Translations under genes and position numbers: made by a program
In this document: positions 5,701 to 7,123 of the stretch, piece by piece
How positions within the stretch are numbered: the first letter of the stretch is position 1
How the letters are laid out: the number at the start of each line of letters is the position of its first letter
Notes under the pieces: model-generated
Database searches by the model: none
What the model was told of the DNA's origin: nothing
The model's input: the letters and a program-made list of their open reading frames with translations, nothing else
NCBI GenBank assembly: GCA_947455875.1
Contig: CANGSD010000060.1
Location: 1-7,123, forward strand
DNA: 7,123 bases
Reading direction: 5' to 3'
DNA from: Comamonadaceae bacterium
Lineage (GTDB): Bacteria; Pseudomonadota; Gammaproteobacteria; Burkholderiales; Burkholderiaceae

Positions 5701-6386
5701 AGCAGGTGCGCGCGCGCATTCAGGCGGCCTGTCAGGCGGCCGGGCGCACGCCCGCCGAGGTCACGCTGCTGGCGGTGTCCAAGACCTTCGGGCCTGAAGC
5801 CGTGCGCGCGGCCGCCGACTGCGGGCAGCGCGCTTTTGGCGAGAACTACCTGCAAGAGGCGGTCGAGAAAATGGCGACCCTGGCCGAGGATGCCGCTGCG
5901 CCGCGCCTGGAATGGCACTGCATCGGCCCAATTCAGAGCAACAAGACGCGCCTGGTGGCCGAACACTTCGACTGGGCCCACACCGTCGATCGACTCAAGA
6001 CCGCGCAGCGCCTGTCACAGCAGCGGCCCGCCCACCTGGCGCCGCTGAACGTCTGCATCCAGGTCAACATCGACGGCGGTGCCAACAAGGCCGGCGTGAT
6101 GCCTGAGGAGACGCTGGCACTGGCGCGTGAGATCGCCGCGCTACCCCATCTGGTTTTGCGCGGGCTCATGACGATTCCAGAGCCCGCACCCGACTTTGAA
6201 TCACAGCGCGCGGTGCATCTGCGCGCACGCGCGCTGTTCGACCAACTGCGTGCGCAGGGGCTGGCGCTGGACACGCTCTCGATGGGGATGACGTCGGATC
6301 TCGAAGCCGCGATTGCAGCCGGCAGCACCATGGTGCGCGTGGGCACCGCGATCTTTGGCGGACGGCCGATGAAGGCTGCCGCCTGA
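5676..6386 (+). CDS. yggS: PLP-binding homeostasis protein YggS (PLPBP/PROSC family)
   Basis: YggS is a small cytoplasmic fold-type III PLP protein without known catalysis that buffers pyridoxal phosphate and influences amino-acid and keto-acid balance. The 236-residue product shows TLLAVSKT with the PLP lysine at residue 36, CGQRAFGENYLQEAVEK, WHCIGPIQSNK, HTVDR, LNVCIQVNI, LRGLMTIP, LSMGMTSDLEAAI and GSTMVRVGTAIFG, all standard for the family. The start at 5676 (MNTISLNMEQVRARI) aligns with E. coli MNDIAHNLAQVRDKI and puts the lysine at 36 as in E. coli. An in-frame ATG at 5658 would add six residues; it is the one preceded by a Shine-Dalgarno-like GAGGAAG (5649-5655), so it cannot be excluded. 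The gene is divergent from pilT with 27 bases between the starts (9 with the alternative) and ends 6 bases from the opposing glpK stop. Confidence 0.95.
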   Translation: MNTISLNMEQVRARIQAACQAAGRTPAEVTLLAVSKTFGPEAVRAAADCGQRAFGENYLQEAVEKMATLAEDAAAPRLEWHCIGPIQSNKTRLVAEHFDWAHTVDRLKTAQRLSQQRPAHLAPLNVCIQVNIDGGANKAGVMPEETLALAREIAALPHLVLRGLMTIPEPAPDFESQRAVHLRARALFDQLRAQGLALDTLSMGMTSDLEAAIAAGSTMVRVGTAIFGGRPMKAAA

Positions 6387-6398
6387 GACCCCTCAGGC
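6381..6398. terminator. Hairpin containing both stop codons of the convergent pair yggS / glpK
   Basis: GCCTGAG (6381-6387) is perfectly complementary to CTCAGGC (6392-6398) around the 4-base loop ACCC. The yggS stop TGA is at 6384-6386 in the left arm and the glpK stop (TCA on this strand) at 6393-6395 in the right arm. The flanks lack T-runs on both strands. A bidirectional transcript-end role is plausible but inferred. Confidence 0.42.
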
Positions 6399-7123
6399 CG
6401 CCGTCGTCTGGCGCACCGCATGCTCCCATTGCGCCATGCGCTCCTGGGCGCGTGCACGGTCCCACATCGGCTCGAACACGCGGTCGGCGCGCCACAGCGA
6501 CGTGAGATCCGACAGGCCGCCATACACGCCGGCGGACAGGCCTGCGAGCCAGGCCGCGCCCAGAGCCGTGGTCTCGGTGATCGCAGGGCGCACCACCGGG
6601 ATCCCCAGCAGGTCGGCCTGGAACTGCATCAAGAGGTTGTTCACGCTGGCACCGCCGTCCACGCGCAATTGGGCCAGCGGCGCGCCACCCGCGGCCTGCG
6701 CGTCGCGGCTCATGGCTTGCAACAGCGCCGCACTTTGGCAGGCGATGCTCTCGAGCGCCGCGCGCGCGATGTGCGCCAAGGTGGAGCCCCGCGTGAGGCC
6801 GGTGATGGTGCCGCGGGCATCGGGCTGCCAGTAGGGCGCGCCCAGGCCGGTGAAGGCGGGCACCAGCGACACGCCGCCCGCATCGGGCACGCTGGCGGCC
6901 AGCGCCTCGACCTCGGCGCTGCTGCGAATCGCCTGCAAGCCATCGCGTAGCCACTGCACCACTGCGCCGCCCACGAACACGCTGCCCTCGAGGGCATACC
7001 CCGCGTCATCTCCGATTTGCGCGGTGCGGGTGGTGATCAGACCGTTGGCCGACGTTTGGAAATGCGCGCCCGTGTGCATCAACATGAAGCAGCCCGTGCC
7101 GTAGGTGTTCTTGGCCATGCCCG
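6393..7123 (-). CDS. glpK: Glycerol kinase, C-terminal half, 5' end outside the window
   Basis: Glycerol kinase (FGGY family) phosphorylates glycerol to sn-glycerol 3-phosphate with ATP in the cytoplasm, the entry step of glycerol use. About 242 residues of an expected 500 are present, beginning at the [18 protein letters not shown] segment that lies near residue 260 in E. coli GlpK. Downstream are [71 protein letters not shown] and [13 protein letters not shown], all FGGY C-domain hallmarks. The ATG at 7118 is internal; the frame runs on past the right edge. The loop that binds the PTS protein IIA-Glc in E. coli (PGIETTER) has no clear counterpart here ([12 protein letters not shown]), so that inhibition is probably absent; this is inference. 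The stop faces yggS across six bases. Confidence 0.96.
   Translation of the reverse strand, partial: GMAKNTYGTGCFMLMHTGAHFQTSANGLITTRTAQIGDDAGYALEGSVFVGGAVVQWLRDGLQAIRSSAEVEALAASVPDAGGVSLVPAFTGLGAPYWQPDARGTITGLTRGSTLAHIARAALESIACQSAALLQAMSRDAQAAGGAPLAQLRVDGGASVNNLLMQFQADLLGIPVVRPAITETTALGAAWLAGLSAGVYGGLSDLTSLWRADRVFEPMWDRARAQERMAQWEHAVRQTTAA

Noticed and set aside
1..7123. Defence system, mobile element, CRISPR array, or RNA gene
   Set aside because: All nine coding regions are recognised core or metabolic families, gaps are at most 84 bases, and no direct repeats, integrase, transposase or tRNA-like fold was seen.

Overview
The window is a GC-rich, densely packed stretch of bacterial chromosome carrying nine protein genes, two of them cut by the window edges. 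The gene content, protein sequences and gene order point to a betaproteobacterium, most likely of the order Burkholderiales and perhaps near Comamonadaceae. That placement rests on remembered family sequences and gene order, not on a search.

Layout from left to right: the C-terminal part of priA (+) ends facing rsmI (-). Divergent from rsmI is a three-gene run, yraN, diaA and dolP (+), which meets a beta-hydroxyacid dehydrogenase gene (-) tail to tail. Upstream of that gene on the same strand is pilT (-). Divergent from pilT is yggS (+), which ends facing the C-terminal half of glpK (-). The longest gene-free stretch is 84 bases, between the dehydrogenase and pilT. I see no rRNA, tRNA, CRISPR array, insertion sequence, phage gene or plasmid origin.

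Two conserved neighbourhoods are joined here. The first is rsmI / yraN-diaA-dolP, the same order as the enterobacterial yraL-yraM-yraN-diaA-dolP cluster but with no yraM (lpoA) gene. It combines 16S rRNA methylation (RsmI), a nuclease-like protein of unknown role (YraN), an SIS-domain protein related to the DnaA-binding initiation factor DiaA, and an outer-membrane BON lipoprotein (DolP). PriA next door is the replication-restart helicase. The second is the divergent pair pilT / yggS, as in Pseudomonas. It encodes the type IV pilus retraction ATPase and the PLP-homeostasis protein, here without an adjacent pilU.

I found no convincing new multi-gene system; this is mostly ordinary core chromosome. 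The points worth a second look are small and structural: rsmI and yraN share a palindromic CATG as overlapping start codons; two of the three convergent gene pairs have both stop codons in opposite arms of one perfect hairpin; the DiaA-like protein has lost the canonical phosphosugar-binding motif; and an AT-rich patch lies between and inside the divergent pilT and yggS starts.
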